A stretch of DNA of 64,000 nucleotides from Manduca sexta. Taxonomy: Eukaryota; Arthropoda; Insecta; Lepidoptera; Sphingidae. Below are positions 1 to 12,275 of the stretch, piece after piece. The first letter of the stretch is position 1; the number at the start of each line of letters is the position of its first letter. The position numbers and the translations under genes were made by a program. The DNA lies in contig NC_051139.1 of assembly GCF_014839805.1 (NCBI RefSeq), forward strand, positions 4,588,001 to 4,652,000, written 5' to 3'. The notes beneath the pieces were generated by a model. It worked only from the letters and a program-made list of their open reading frames with translations. It searched no databases and was not told where the DNA came from.

Positions 1-865
1 CATGAGCGGATGTGGGATTTTGCTTTTCTCGCGACAATTCTAATACAATAAGGTTATGTAGAAGTATAACTACACACGCCATTGTTTCATTAGTTAATGT
101 TACTTTAGCATATTCGGTGAATCTGGGTGACGTAGTTTATAGAGAACGCAATGAGTTTTATTTCGTTAAAGTATTTTTTTATATGTGCTTAAATAAATAT
201 TTTTGTATGACACAATGTCCTTGTCTAGTCAAATTATACTTTTGAAATATTTTTTGAGAATTGTATTTCTACGTTAAAATGAAAATATCACACATAAGCA
301 TCTAATGGCTAACCAATAGCAAAAGTTTTTGCCGATATTTCAGATCAAATTGCAACTAGTGCAAACATTTCTTCAAACTACGAAAAAGGATTAGACAAAT
401 ATATGAAATTAAATATGTGCATTGTGCACATTAATATGCAAAAAAGGTAGTTTAATATTTTTATATTATTATATCATAATACATTACGCAAACACTTCAA
501 GGCGTTAGTTTCTAATGTACTATTTAAACACGCACCAAATAATTAAGTCGTAAAATGCAATATCAAGCGTTGCATATCGTGATACACGTGTCAGGGTTGC
601 AATCAATTTTTATTGGATAATAGATCGCAAACGCATGAAGGTTAATATCAATTAATTAGGTAATAATGCCTGCACGCATCCTGTTTTCCCCGATCTTGTA
701 ATATGTGCATAAAAATATTAATTTCGGAAATACATATTTCTTATAGCATTGGTGTAATGAAATCGTCAATACAATTACCCAAATTTCAATAATTATTATC
801 GTCTAATTAAAATAGATTTATAGCTTATTAATAAAATCCTTGATTATCCGTTATAGCGTAATAAC
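1..865. other. AT-rich stretch, no gene seen
   Basis: I see only short chance reading frames, A/T runs and no splice-flanked open frame or recognisable repeat here. Confidence 0.5.
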
Positions 866-959
866 ATTACTTTTCTACCATTAATAATATTTATTATTGT
901 GTGGAACATCTGTTCAACACAATAATAAAAATAAATATTATTAATAGTAGAAAAGTAAT
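866..959. repeat. Imperfect inverted repeat (hairpin)
   Basis: The arms 866-902 and 917-959 are reverse complements apart from a 6-base insertion in the right arm and one mismatch. Both arms end in attacttttctac or its complement. The loop is about 14 nt. This could be a small foldback MITE or an AT-rich cruciform. No clear target-site duplication (TSD) is visible, and no second copy was noticed in the window. Confidence 0.7.
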
Positions 960-2135
960 AGATATGGTGAATACTTCCTTATAACTAAGCACAATAAAAC
1001 AAAGAATGCTATTATCAGGAATTTCCTACACAAAAAGTTAGAACAACAACCTCTCAAAGTTCAAGAGGGGAATTATACGCGTGTTTATTTAAAATAATGG
1101 TTACAGGACAAAAAATATAATGCCAAGAACATACAGCCTACCATTAGACGATGTAATAATTACGTAATCATAAATAACATCTGTGATAATATTATGTAAG
1201 CAAATCCGTCACTTTATCCATTAATCATAGTACAGAATTACAATATGTAAAAGACTGTAAACAATTTAAAGGACAAATATTTTGCAAATTAATTATGCAT
1301 AGCAACATGCATCGTATCGAAGGCTGAACATCCTACAACACGCCTACAGGTCGTACGTTACTATAAAATGTCTTTAAAGGACAAAACATCTGTATATTTG
1401 AAATCTTGTTGCTCTTTTTGGGTGGTAAAATCATTATGTTCATTGAAGAATTATGCTTTAAGAAGTATCGGATATGCACAACGTTTGCTCTTTAATTTAT
1501 GGAATGCACTTAATAATTAATAATTTAATTATCTTTTATTTTGAAGTATAAAAACAAATAAAATTTTCTAAATTATTACATCGATATGTAAAGCACCGTT
1601 TTAATTCAAACATTTGATATGTTATAAACTTATTAACAATTTAGGCACATATAAAGTAACCAGACAGAAACAATTCCTATTAAATGCTTTAAATCCCAAC
1701 AGACCATTTTCAATTTCAATTCGTATACCATAGGGACACGTTGCAATAAATTCTACAAGTGTTAGTGCAACTTCGCCGGGTTATTTATTGCCTTCCTGAT
1801 ATCGAATGTATCTTAGTATTTAAGGCGCCTCCCCGAGCAAACGGCCTTGAGTAATTCGGTTCATACTTCATGCGCGAGTTACTGGCGGCAATATGCACAG
1901 ATTTATGAATAACCTCTTTTAAAAATTAACATTAGATCTTTTTATATATTTTAAATTAGCAAAATATTATAAACTTGCATATCTAATACTGTTGGTTGCA
2001 AATTAAAATTATGTGTACTTTAGATGATACTCGTAATTGACAACTTTGATGGTATTTTCATCATGAAATTAACGAAACAATATCCAAATTATAAACATTT
2101 TTGAACAACAAAATTGTAGATGTGATATAGAAATA
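960..2135. other. No gene seen; one GC-denser island
   Basis: AT-rich sequence. The patch at about 1780-1885 is clearly less AT-rich than its surroundings and matches none of the window's repeat families. Its minus strand is open for about 47 codons ending at a stop near 1785, without good splice sites, so it may be a conserved noncoding element or chance. Confidence 0.4.
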
Positions 2136-2365
2136 TGATTTTAATAAAACTATTTTACGGATTCTACCGCGGGTTTTTAAATTATAATTTCTCCCGACGT
2201 TTCGAAGACCACAGCTTCCATAGTTACGAAGGCAAGGTCAGTTAGTCACCATGAAGGCTGCAAAGTCTTCGAAACGAAGATAAATATTATATAAAAAACC
2301 GCTATAAAATCCGTAAAATAATTTCATTTCAATGTCTAACACTCGTGTAAACACAATAATTTCTT
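2136..2365. mobile_element. Penelope-like element remnant, foldback form
   Basis: The left part carries the element's end motifs (gattctaccgcggg, ctcccgacgtttcgaagac). The right part carries the same motifs in reverse (gtcttcgaaacg, ccgtaaaataatt), then the outer terminus up to the gtaaacac and aatttctta sequence. It is a short head-to-head copy of the ends seen in the 47.7-49.9 kb element, with the coding interior missing. The two halves have diverged, so it is old. Confidence 0.75.
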
Positions 2366-2680
2366 AAATTTCTATATGTATTATAAATCGAATAGAATTG
2401 CTAAAAATACGACTAGCGCACCGTTTTCTGGGGAGAGGGCCCTTAAGCCACGGTCCAACATGTTAGCACACGCCGGACAAGTCGCCCTCTGTTACCGTAT
2501 TTAGAATTCGTGCTGCAAGTCTGTTTCACCAATACTAACAGGTTACTTCTGGGACTTTTGAGATTAGATAGGAAATGATAGGGTTGTAAAGCAACAGTAG
2601 TATTTCCTATCACATTTAATAAACTAAAGATTACAATCTACACATACATAGACCCCCAATGACAAGTATATATATATCTA
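2366..2680. other. No gene seen
   Basis: A GC-denser patch at 2400-2530 contains gggcccttaagccacgg. I could not match it to another copy in the window. A short (TA)n run lies just before 2680. Confidence 0.4.
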
Positions 2681-2844
2681 CCCCTTATTCATAGACGTTT
2701 TTTATTATATTGCCAATATTAGCCAATCACAACGGCCCTATGTCTACGCACTGCGAAGGCTGCCATACCGTCAGCACTGAAAAACAGACTTGTTATAACA
2801 GCTTTGTTCCATCCTTAGATAAAAACCGTTTATGAATACGGGGG
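2681..2844. mobile_element. Deleted copy of the 260-bp TIR MITE
   Basis: It starts with ccccttattcatagacg and ends with the near complement (accgtttatgaatacgggg). The interior shares the agccaatcacaacggccc block and the gtctacgcactgcgaag block with the 260-bp copies at 43,876 and 58,778. At 164 bp it lacks about 100 bp of the left half. The flanks show no clean duplication. Confidence 0.8.
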
Positions 2845-3830
2845 ATAGTTTTTTTCACTTTAGTATGAAAAAAAAATTTGCCAACCGCCATCAGAGAAGA
2901 GTGGCGGTGTATTGTGAAGATTGCTGCCAACACTTGAAGTGATGACCACAACCGCTCTATCAAAAGTGATACCGACAAAGAAGAAGAAAAAAAATTACTT
3001 AAGTATCAAAATCATTTAAAACATAAACTAATTTTAGATCAACCAAACAGAATCCTCAAATCCAACGCACAGATTACGGTCAAAAATCTCATCCACATTC
3101 CAATTTTTCGGAATCAACCGACCTTCTGCCACTTTCAATTTCGTTTATAACCAGTCATAACTTTCATTAGTCACCGCAGACGTTCGCGTATTCACCTACG
3201 TAACGGATTCACAAAATCTTTACGACTACTAGTTCTTACGAAACTTGAATTTGCAAGTTTAGAGTTCAACAACTTTGGATTGTTTACAAAAACAAGTGAG
3301 ATTTGAAAGGTTATGTTACGGCTATGTATTATGTTGTGTTATTGTAATTATTCTAAAAAATCCACACACGTACATCCTTATATTCCTAAGATTTAAACGT
3401 TTCGCAGACGCTATCAACTTCAGTTGCCGTAAATTTGCTAAATATTGTCATTTGACATCCATTATCTACGCGAAAAGTTGCCATCACTACGTTTATATTA
3501 ATCTTTAGTATATTTCATATATTTTCTATAGTTGCACTTAATACAAATATAATAGGTACAAAGAAAATACAACAATTACACCTTAATCTTTTATAAAAAA
3601 ATTTGCTTCTATCAAAATCATTCAGCATACAAATCTAGCCTTTTATCGCAGCATACAAATACGCCTTACTGAAATGCCGTCATAAATAAAGGTTTGAACG
3701 TTTAGCCAATATAAACCAAAATCTAAGCTGAGGCCATAAATAATCATAAAATTACCTGCATAATCAATAATATCAAGCAAATATTTTGTCTAAAACAGCC
3801 TGACTAAATTCACTATCGTATACATTATCA
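2845..3830. other. No gene seen
   Basis: AT-rich sequence with a purine run around 2975-3000. A 61-codon minus-strand frame at 2793-2978 runs through the MITE end and is probably not coding. Confidence 0.4.
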
Positions 3831-4021
3831 AACATCGTAATGAAACCTACAAACCTGAAGTTCTCTATAGGAATTTTGAAGGTGTGTGAAGTCTACCAAT
3901 CCGCAATGGACCAGCGTGCTGGACTAAGGCCTTATCCCTTTCAGTAGTAGAGGAGGCCCGAGCACAACAGTGAGACAGAACAGTATACAGGGCTGAGATT
4001 ATGTATGGTATGATATTATAC
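3831..4021 (+). mobile_element. tRNA-derived SINE (type B), 3' part
   Basis: It carries the lepidopteran-type SINE body: gaaacctac, then gttctctataggaatttt, then ggtgtgtgaagtctacc, then a stretch reading cagcgtgctggactaagg, then agtagtagaggaggcccg and a cagggctg tail. The tRNA-like head is absent. It matches the fuller copy at 35,878-36,140 (reverse strand) and the copy at 57,065. The family assignment rests on the head seen in the other copies. Confidence 0.75.
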
Positions 4022-6390
4022 TATAAATCGACTATTTATTGTAAAGGTTACAAATGCCTGCTTCTAATATAATCATTGCATCATTTATTTTAATCTACAT
4101 ATTTTAAGAATAAATTACCGCTAAGCATTCTTATTGATACAAAGGAATTCCTTACGAAATGCTAATAGAAATTCTAAATCGATTTTATTAAAACGATATA
4201 TCGATTTGCAGGTAAAACTGCGGTTGTTAACCCGGCTTGACCGGTTCGATTAGATTTTTGGACCCCAACATACCAAACAATCTTAAGCCATATATATCAA
4301 TATTCGACTGCTCTTCGATCCGAATTTCTTAATGGGATTTCCAGACCAATGCATTTCGAATATCCTTTATTGTGATTCATACTTTTTATTCAGAACTCAG
4401 GATTAAACCTTTTCCTGTAAGGTAAAAGGTGGAAAGGTATAAACTTGAGTAGGTTTGGATCTTGATTTATAATTAACTTACGGTCAGTGACTCTCGCGTG
4501 ATTATGATGGTGACAAAGACCATTAAAATTTTTTTTTTTTTTTTGCCAACAAAAGTAAAAACTAATTTTCTCAAAAATATATTTTCGTGCTATTAAAAAC
4601 TATAAATATCAGCTTCAACTCGTAAATTACACGTCTTTCGAAATTACAGATTGTAACAAAAATATAAATAAAACGAATTGCAAAATGGGGTTACAGATAT
4701 TATGTATTCTGCAATAACATTATATAGTAAAATAACAAATTTACAACTGAATACTCAAAAAAGGGTATTGTATTAGTGCACCCAGTTACATATTATTTTA
4801 TCATTATTGAACAAACTTTTTCAAATCCAAACTCTTTTAGTTAAAATTATCAGTTATATCTTAAAATTTGATACTGTCACAAAAAGAAAAAATAAATTCA
4901 AATTTCGAACATCTATACAAATAAACATGACCCTTAAATATTTTACCTTCAAATCCCTTTTACTGAAGAGTCGATGACCTGCACGCTGACTTCTGTCGGA
5001 TGTATTTTCTCAGTATTTCGTAAGGGTATGCGGTGACACAGTATTGGCACATCTGCGATATTAACATCCTGTAGTCTGTTATTATATTAAGAAAACTTTA
5101 TCTTTCTGTTATTTTGAATCGAATACAAGGAACGGACGCGATAACATTGGGTTTTATGAGATTTGTATCTGATGTCTGTAAAGCATAGTGCCTATTTTGT
5201 AGTTTAAAGTTTTGGTTGTTCAAGTTATTTTTTAAAAGGAACTATGTACAAAAATCCGCAATATGTTTTGATACTTGTAACCATCGATATATATGTACTA
5301 CGTACTAGATTTGGCGTTTCGAACATTCACTGTGTTCAACTGAATTGAACTGCAATCCATTCAAACTGACTTTAGTATGGTTAATATTGACAGCTTTTAG
5401 TTGTGTACGGAGTAGCGCTCACAATATAAGAAACTCGAGTCTAAGTGTAAACCTGGATTTGATTAAAAAATATCAGTCAAGTAAGAAAAATTATTTGTAG
5501 TTCAAGCGAATAAATACGTTATAACAGTAACATTTTCGTTGCCAATTTAGTTCAGATTTTGCACAAATAGTTTATATGGACGCTCGTGTCTATAGGATAT
5601 ACGTCAACCCTTGTAACAAAAAACAAATCATACTAAAATAGATACATTTCTTTCAAGTATCAATAATGAGCCCATTATGAATAAAACAGACATAACAATA
5701 TATTAAAACGTTGATCGTGATGATAACAAACTAATATATCAAAAAGATAAAATGCATCTAAATCAATTCAAACTTAAAACAATAATAGATTATATCAATG
5801 TTTTAAGATAAAAATAACCATAATAAATTATTCAAATTGAAACTCATATTAACTGCGCGCAGAATAGCAATTATTTAAAAAGAAACCCTGGTTTATTTGT
5901 AAACTTACTGTAAACAATTTTAAAGTCAACGACACGCATAATTTATTTTACTTAATAAAATTAAGATGAGTTTAAATACTGGATAGTATTTTAAAACTAG
6001 TGCGTGATAATCGAGCGTTGGCAGCTTATAGAATTGGATTGACGATATTCCAAATTTAAAATTTATAAAATATTTTTTTATTATTATTATAAGTTACTTA
6101 AAACAGTTCCTTTTTTAAAAAATAGGTATAGACTATAACTTCATATATTTTTCGTAGAAGTTCCATAAATAATATTAATAAATTTCTTACATTAATTTTT
6201 AGTTCAGTCACCTATCATATTACATAACTGTAAATGTCAATATATTTGGAAAACGTCCGCAAGCAATTATTAATCGAAGGTATCATTAACCGCTTCCCAA
6301 ATAGCTAATAAATTTTATAAAGCAAATGAAAACGCCGTTCAAAATACGTTTTTCAATTCAGTCACATTAATTCGTATATAATTATCTATA
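4022..6390. other. No gene seen; one possible exon island
   Basis: There is a T16 run at 4529-4544. At about 4966-5070 a GC-denser island is open on the minus strand in two frames and on the plus strand in one, so coding cannot be assigned (see findings). The rest is AT-rich. Confidence 0.4.
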
Positions 6391-6595
6391 GTTATAAAAC
6401 AAAGTTCCCTTTTCTGTCTGTCTGTACATTATCGATTTTCTCAAAATCTACTGAACAGATTTTAATGATATTTGGTATGGAGATAGTTTAAGACCCTGGG
6501 TAGGTTAAAGGCTACTTTATATCCCGGGAAAAAATAAAGTGGGACTTTATCCTGAAAAACTCCTTCACGCAGGCGAAGCCGCGAGCAACAACTAG
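6391..6595 (+). mobile_element. Helitron-like nonautonomous fragment
   Basis: It runs from gttcccttttctgtctgtct through gattttctcaaaatctactg, ttggtatggagatagttta and atcccggg to gcgaagccgcgagc and the terminal CTAG followed by T. A CTAG end before a T is what Helitron 3' termini look like. The family assignment is inference. Related copies lie at 21,092, 25,732, 27,436 and 39,791, and one is nested at 53,515. Confidence 0.6.
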
Positions 6596-7117
6596 TTGTA
6601 CAATAAATTTTAAAGCTGCTAATTTATTACTTATTCATGATTTCTTATTTTGAATAACTTACGTTATTAATATTAACAGTTACTCTAAAAACAGGCATTT
6701 TAGGATTTTAATAAGTAGAACCTCGATTCCTTGGCCTAGTAATTACTAGACTAGTAAAGAATTACTATTTTGCCCCCCCCACGGCTCCTTGGACCACCTT
6801 GGCCTACCAGTTAAGTAACCAATGCACGAGACATTATAAAAGTAAGCAGCGCGCACACGACCTTTTCCAGTGACATTTCAATGATTTTACGGCACCGTTA
6901 CTCGTCGGCAACTAACTCGCATACAACCGATTGCTGTATTGTGCGTGATTAGACTATACCGATGTATTGTATCGCCGACGCCAAATATATACTAATATAT
7001 CGAAAGGCTAATTGACTAAAGCGAATTTTTTTTTTTTTCGAAAAATTTAAACTATGAAAAAGATACCCATAAAAAAGTTCTGATTTTAAATATTATTAAA
7101 AAATAGAAAAACGTTCG
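6596..7117. other. No gene seen; C8 run and short palindrome
   Basis: A perfect 14-bp palindrome, ctagtaattactag, lies at 6736-6749 and a C8 run at 6773-6780. Around 6840-7000 is a GC-denser patch with no other copy noticed. Confidence 0.4.
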
Positions 7118-7262
7118 ATATAAAGCTAAAGAGTTTAATTATTTGAACGCGCTAATCTCAGAAACTACTAAATCGATTTTGATTTTTTTTTTTTCATTAA
7201 TACTTTACTTTGTACATTTGGTCTTTATAGTATACATTCGTATAGTATACATTCATTGGAAG
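7118..7262 (+). mobile_element. Helitron-like fragment, 5' part
   Basis: It shares aaagct(g/a)agag, then aacgcgctaatctca, then gaactactaaa with the copy at 21,092. The 3' end with CTAG is missing. Confidence 0.5.
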
Positions 7263-10200
7263 CCGATGTAAATATGGCGCATTTATTTGGTTTTTATTAT
7301 CTGGTTGATAGGGTTTATGTCGAGTAACGTAAATGTCGTGACTAATTAGAACCGACGTGGTATCGCTTTGTGATTAAAATCAAAATTTATGGTCGTTATC
7401 ATTTTGAACTTTACGCGGTTTAAAATAAGTATAAATTTAATTTACAAAGAATTTTGAATTTAATATTTTGCAGATATGTTTAAGATGAATTATACCTTTT
7501 GAATCACTTACAAAATTACACGTTTCGTCCAAAACATTGAATCAGTGATGACCAACAGCGCAGACGATCTGACAAAATGACCTTTATCTTCAAAGTATGA
7601 ACTACGTACGTATTATTGATGTAATGCATTATATAATGTACAATAAACATGAATAATGATGTAAGGCAATTGGGACATACAGTTTTTGTTGATGTACAGT
7701 CAGGGACAATAGCAGCTGAACACATTTAAAGCTTCAAAACGTTTCTACACATTGACTTCAATCGTAATGTTATTTTTCTCGATCTAAAAGAAAGTAGTAT
7801 TTGAAGTTTATTTTAGCAAATAAAATACCATTGTTCATACAAAAAATATTTAAAGCTACAGGTACTTTTGCGGCTGACTGTACGTTCTGGGAATAAACCC
7901 TGAGACTGGATAATGTTTATTACTAAGTAATTCGATTTCAACATTGCTGTAGTTTAATAGGTTAAATTATGGAAGAAATATATGGAAATCACCTTTTTTC
8001 AAATGTTAGCACATTCTAGCGAATGAGTCAGGCAAAAGTCAGGGTACGTCCAGTAAGACACGATGGACATTAACTTGACGATAATGGGTCAGCAGATCGT
8101 GTTTGTAAGCGAGGTTTACAATATTCAAAAATACCCAAATTGAATTTGAAATTATTTTAAAATATTAGTATTCCCGCCCGTAACTCGTGTAGTATGAAAT
8201 ATCAATTCTTTATTTGCAAAAAGATGGTATACTATAGATCTTACTATTGTTTTATTAAACTTTTATTAAGACTGGTTCCCATGGCAACTACATTGTTAAG
8301 CCACCGTTAGTAAAAGCGAACCCAATATTTACGCTGCAGAGATAGGGACCATCGCGCAATTTACTGACAGCAAATTCTATTAAAATCGGGCAGAGTAACA
8401 TACCGGTGCCAGTAAAGGATTTCTTTACTATTTTTTATCTTTCTCGCATATTTACGTAAATTATGTCATCGATTACTCACTCCTCAAGAATGCAATTAAA
8501 CCTAACATGTTAATAAGATAGATACACAATGTGTAGGAATTTCTGCAATCTCTATCGAAGCGTGACATCATTTTTAGAATTAGCAGTTTGGATAAATCTT
8601 AGAACTTTATTAACGCTGTAAGCTTGGTTACAATACCAGGAAAGGTCAGAAGGTTCAAAGTGAAAATCATAGGTGTTGAATACTTAAACTTTACTGACTA
8701 GGCATTAAAGTCGTTTATCATATCGCATTGGACTTGCGTTGTCGACCAACAATTAATAAAAAGAAAGATATCGCTATACAATCTTTAAAAGAAGTGTCTT
8801 CACTATTTAGGCTTTTTGCAGTATATTGAAATTAGAAGGAAGAAATAAAAACAATGAGACACAAAAATAAAGAACATTATAAACAATACATTTTAATAGT
8901 CCACTGACCTATCACTGGCCAATACGAAGACATAAAAGTTAAAAAAAAAAACACTTTTGTTTGAAGATGCTTCTGCCATTCTATACTATGCGTACTATAT
9001 CAAGCCAAAGATTTATCATCTGCCACCACAACACGATTTATCCGTTTTATATTAATTTACTTTACAAAAACCTCATCACGATGGCACACAAGGAGGCCTG
9101 TAATGACCAAATAATGTGGGTGTGACAATGTCCCAACAATTTATAGCTTTATATTACTACTTGATTAATGGTATATTAGGCAACGTTTACTTAAATTAGA
9201 CTTGCGTTTGCGAAACTATTTTGTACAGTATATTAGGATTGTGTAATGAGATCTGCTAAATTGTTGAGGACTATTAGTATTGAAAGAAGTAGCCGTTATT
9301 TATTCTTATTTAGATTTGCTTACAGTTGTAACAATGTTACAAAAAAAACACACATACTAGTTTAGAATAAGTTGCACAACCAATTACAAGCAAACACAGA
9401 ATGCAAAATAAATAATAATAAAATTATTGATACTGTAAATGGCAATGAACAAAAAGAAATCGTTTTATTATTGTTATGAGCTCAGTGTTGTTAATGATGC
9501 TTTAATTTTTAATAAAGTATATATTATTACAGAGCTCAATGAATTATGATTAATGAAATTGAAGTTGAATGATATTTTAAAATCCAACACAATACTTATA
9601 ATTTTTCCTTTTGCTTCACGGTAGATAAGATAATGACTAAAGGTGATTTCTCAACAATTCTAGTATTACCTTTAGAAACGTAATTCGTGTAAGTAAATCT
9701 TTAATATGTCATAAAAAAACTCAAAACAGTGACGAAGATGCAATCACTTTGGATTTCTTTAGAACTTTCCAATGACGCTGACTTTTACGAAGAAAGTGAT
9801 GTCCAAATGATATTACTGGCAGAACTTGCTTGGAACCTGCAAAACGTAAGGTCCATAATCCATTCGTAATGTCTAGTTCCTGCTCCATCGAGACGGATTG
9901 AATATAGATGGATCGACACGCTTCGCTCGCAAAATTAATAACGCGGCAAATCGTTTCGACTGTTTCCGACATTCTTCCTTGGAAAATAATTGGACCACAA
10001 TTCGCTGATGATTTACGTTTATTGTTGACAGCGTTTGAAATTTATTCTTCAGTCGATTTTACTGATCGACATTTTTTGTCATTAACAATTAAGTAGATAA
10101 CTTTACCGTACCGAGGATTATAGACTTTATTTACTATTCTTTTATCTAGATTTTAGTTTCTAGGGTGCATAAAAGAATTGTCTGGATGTTTCAATTCTTT

Positions 10201-10647
10201 ACCTTTACTTATTTATACACTTGATTTCTATTTTTCTTCTAAGTTTTTACAAGATATTCCAAATACTTTTAAACTCCATTCCAATTTCAAAATTCTTTAG
10301 AAGTATTGTCATGCCTTCTTTGGAAACATCAAGAATTACTGTTATTTCATACTACTTAGGTAGGTATCATACAAATTAAACGACGTCACCCTATAACAAG
10401 ACGAGGAAAGTAACTCCTTTCCATCGGGTCTATTATACCATATTCTCACGATACAACCCGTGTCCTATACGCTTTCACGTAGGAAGCTTGTTTTTGTATG
10501 GCATCATTGGTTCCCGCACACGTCGGAAGGAACACAATATGCATCCGTGCGAACTTTGTTGCATCAACAACGGTTCCTCTGAAGACTTATGTGATGTCTA
10601 ATTAAAGGAAATTTATAGGAGTACATCCATTAAATGTATAAAGAGAT
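7263..10647. other. No proven gene; islands of uncertain coding status
   Basis: Mostly AT-rich and single-copy. Three less AT-rich islands (7516-7572, 9718-10096, 10437-10580) contain open frames with some splice-like signals, but frames are open on both strands, so none is annotated as a gene. The findings discuss each. Confidence 0.4.
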
Positions 10648-10862
10648 AATGATTTCTTATGTTTACGAATGTTTGATATTGATATAAAACTATTTTGTGG
10701 AATTTATCGCGGCTTTTGTTTTACGGTATATATTGTTACTTTGACTTTACGGATAACCAACAACTCAGTCCACCCTGTGACTACAAAGTCTTCGAAACAT
10801 AGAGAGAGATTTATAATACAAAAATCACTATAAAATCCGCAAAATAGAATTATTTCGATATA
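10648..10862. mobile_element. Penelope-like element remnant, foldback form
   Basis: The left end is complete (taatgatttcttatgtttac), followed by atttatcgcggc. After the middle block (ttgactttacggat, aagtcttcgaaacat) the same terminal block returns in reverse (cactataaaatccgcaaaata). The structure is therefore end, short middle and inverted end, as in the big copy at 47,748. No coding sequence remains. Confidence 0.75.
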
Positions 10863-12205
10863 TTATATACTAGAAATCTGACTGAACATAAATGATGTTT
10901 ATTAATAATTATGAATGAATGGGATTTAAGAGCCATGATATACTCAAAAGTTAACGACAGATGAGTACCATAGTAATTGTTAATCCAAACATTAATGATT
11001 TATCATTGAGTATCAATTGTCACATGTCAAGAACCCAATAGAAATGCTTGCCGCGAGACGTTTCGCAAGCGTTAACCCGCTGCCAATGTTATTAAGTGTT
11101 TGACTTTGAAAATGATACCTTCGCGTGGTCAATTTGCATACACGTAGCTGGTTTGTTGTTTCTAATTTTGATGGTAATAGTTTAAATTATGATTTAATTT
11201 GAATTTTTCTTCTAAAATAGGTGATGTGTGTCAATAATATGTACACAGTATATATTGTACATTTTGAATACATAAAAACTTAACAAAAGATTGCCCAAGC
11301 GCAACTATAAACTCGAATCATAAACATATCGAATTGAATCGATTACTCGATTTTATGCAATAGTGTATATTTTGGAGCTAATTTGAATTTAAACGATGTG
11401 ATGCAAAGTGCATTCGAATGGAACGGTAGCCGGTTGTGGCGTTTAAACTTTATAAACGTACTCGTAGAAAATAGCCTATGGCCGGAGGGAAGATATAAAT
11501 CCCATCCTCTTCCGATACCGAGTATATTAAAGCAATAATTAATGCATCCCTTTATAACAATCTAATATCGTTTTATACGTTTTTTTATAATTAAAAGGGG
11601 AATTATTTGCCCGTTTTAACGGTCAAGTAAAATATTTTTTTTTATTATGTAGTATAAATAGAATTTAAAACTAAACTTCAGGTTTTCTTGAGTCAATATG
11701 TCAGAAATTACAGTAACTTTGTATACAAGTAAAATGATAGGAATGTGCATATTGTAAACTATTTCATACTAATATTAATATTTATGTTTTGTGAGTCATT
11801 GACGAAGCATGGGTGTATTTCATAAAACACATAATTAGCTATTTCGAAAAACCCTTTTACGCTTTTAACTTTGATAGCGTGATATGCCAACCATGAGTCA
11901 ATATTTCGAGCCCTAAGAGATTATGAAACTGCAAATAATTGGGTGCTGCGATAGAATTTTCATGTTCCCGTAAAACCGCTTATACAAAACTTTATGTTAA
12001 GTATGCAATACGGGACACGAGTGAAACAAACGCTGGCTCGTAACGCACTAATTTATTAGCCCATCGACAAGGGCGTGTACGCGGCACGCTATATTTATAA
12101 CTACATATATAACACTTTACAAATTGATAATAGTCGAATTTATATTTTCCTAAGTATTTATTTATTTATCTTACAGACATATAAAACAATATTTAACTAT
12201 TTAAA
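10863..12205. other. No gene seen
   Basis: AT-rich sequence. Moderately GC-dense patches at 11,400-11,520 and 11,990-12,095 match no repeat here and could be conserved noncoding DNA. Confidence 0.35.
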
Positions 12206-12275
12206 CCGACCCGGGTATTGAACCCGGGAGCTCTGCACTGCAGTCGTACCATAACACAACTATGCCACCGAGTAC
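12206..12275 (-). mobile_element. SINE type A, tRNA-like head only
   Basis: On the minus strand it reads tcggtggcatagttgtg (A-box-like) and, about 35 nt later, ggttcaatacccg (B-box-like). This matches the heads of the other type A SINEs at 24,656, 31,039, 34,914 and 52,512. The body beyond the B box is not conserved here. Confidence 0.6.

Noticed and set aside
3755..3850. Minus-strand exon-like frame MFDNVYDSEFSQAVLDK
   Set aside because: Its upstream half overlaps the SINE type B copy starting at 3831, and the splice signals are weak.
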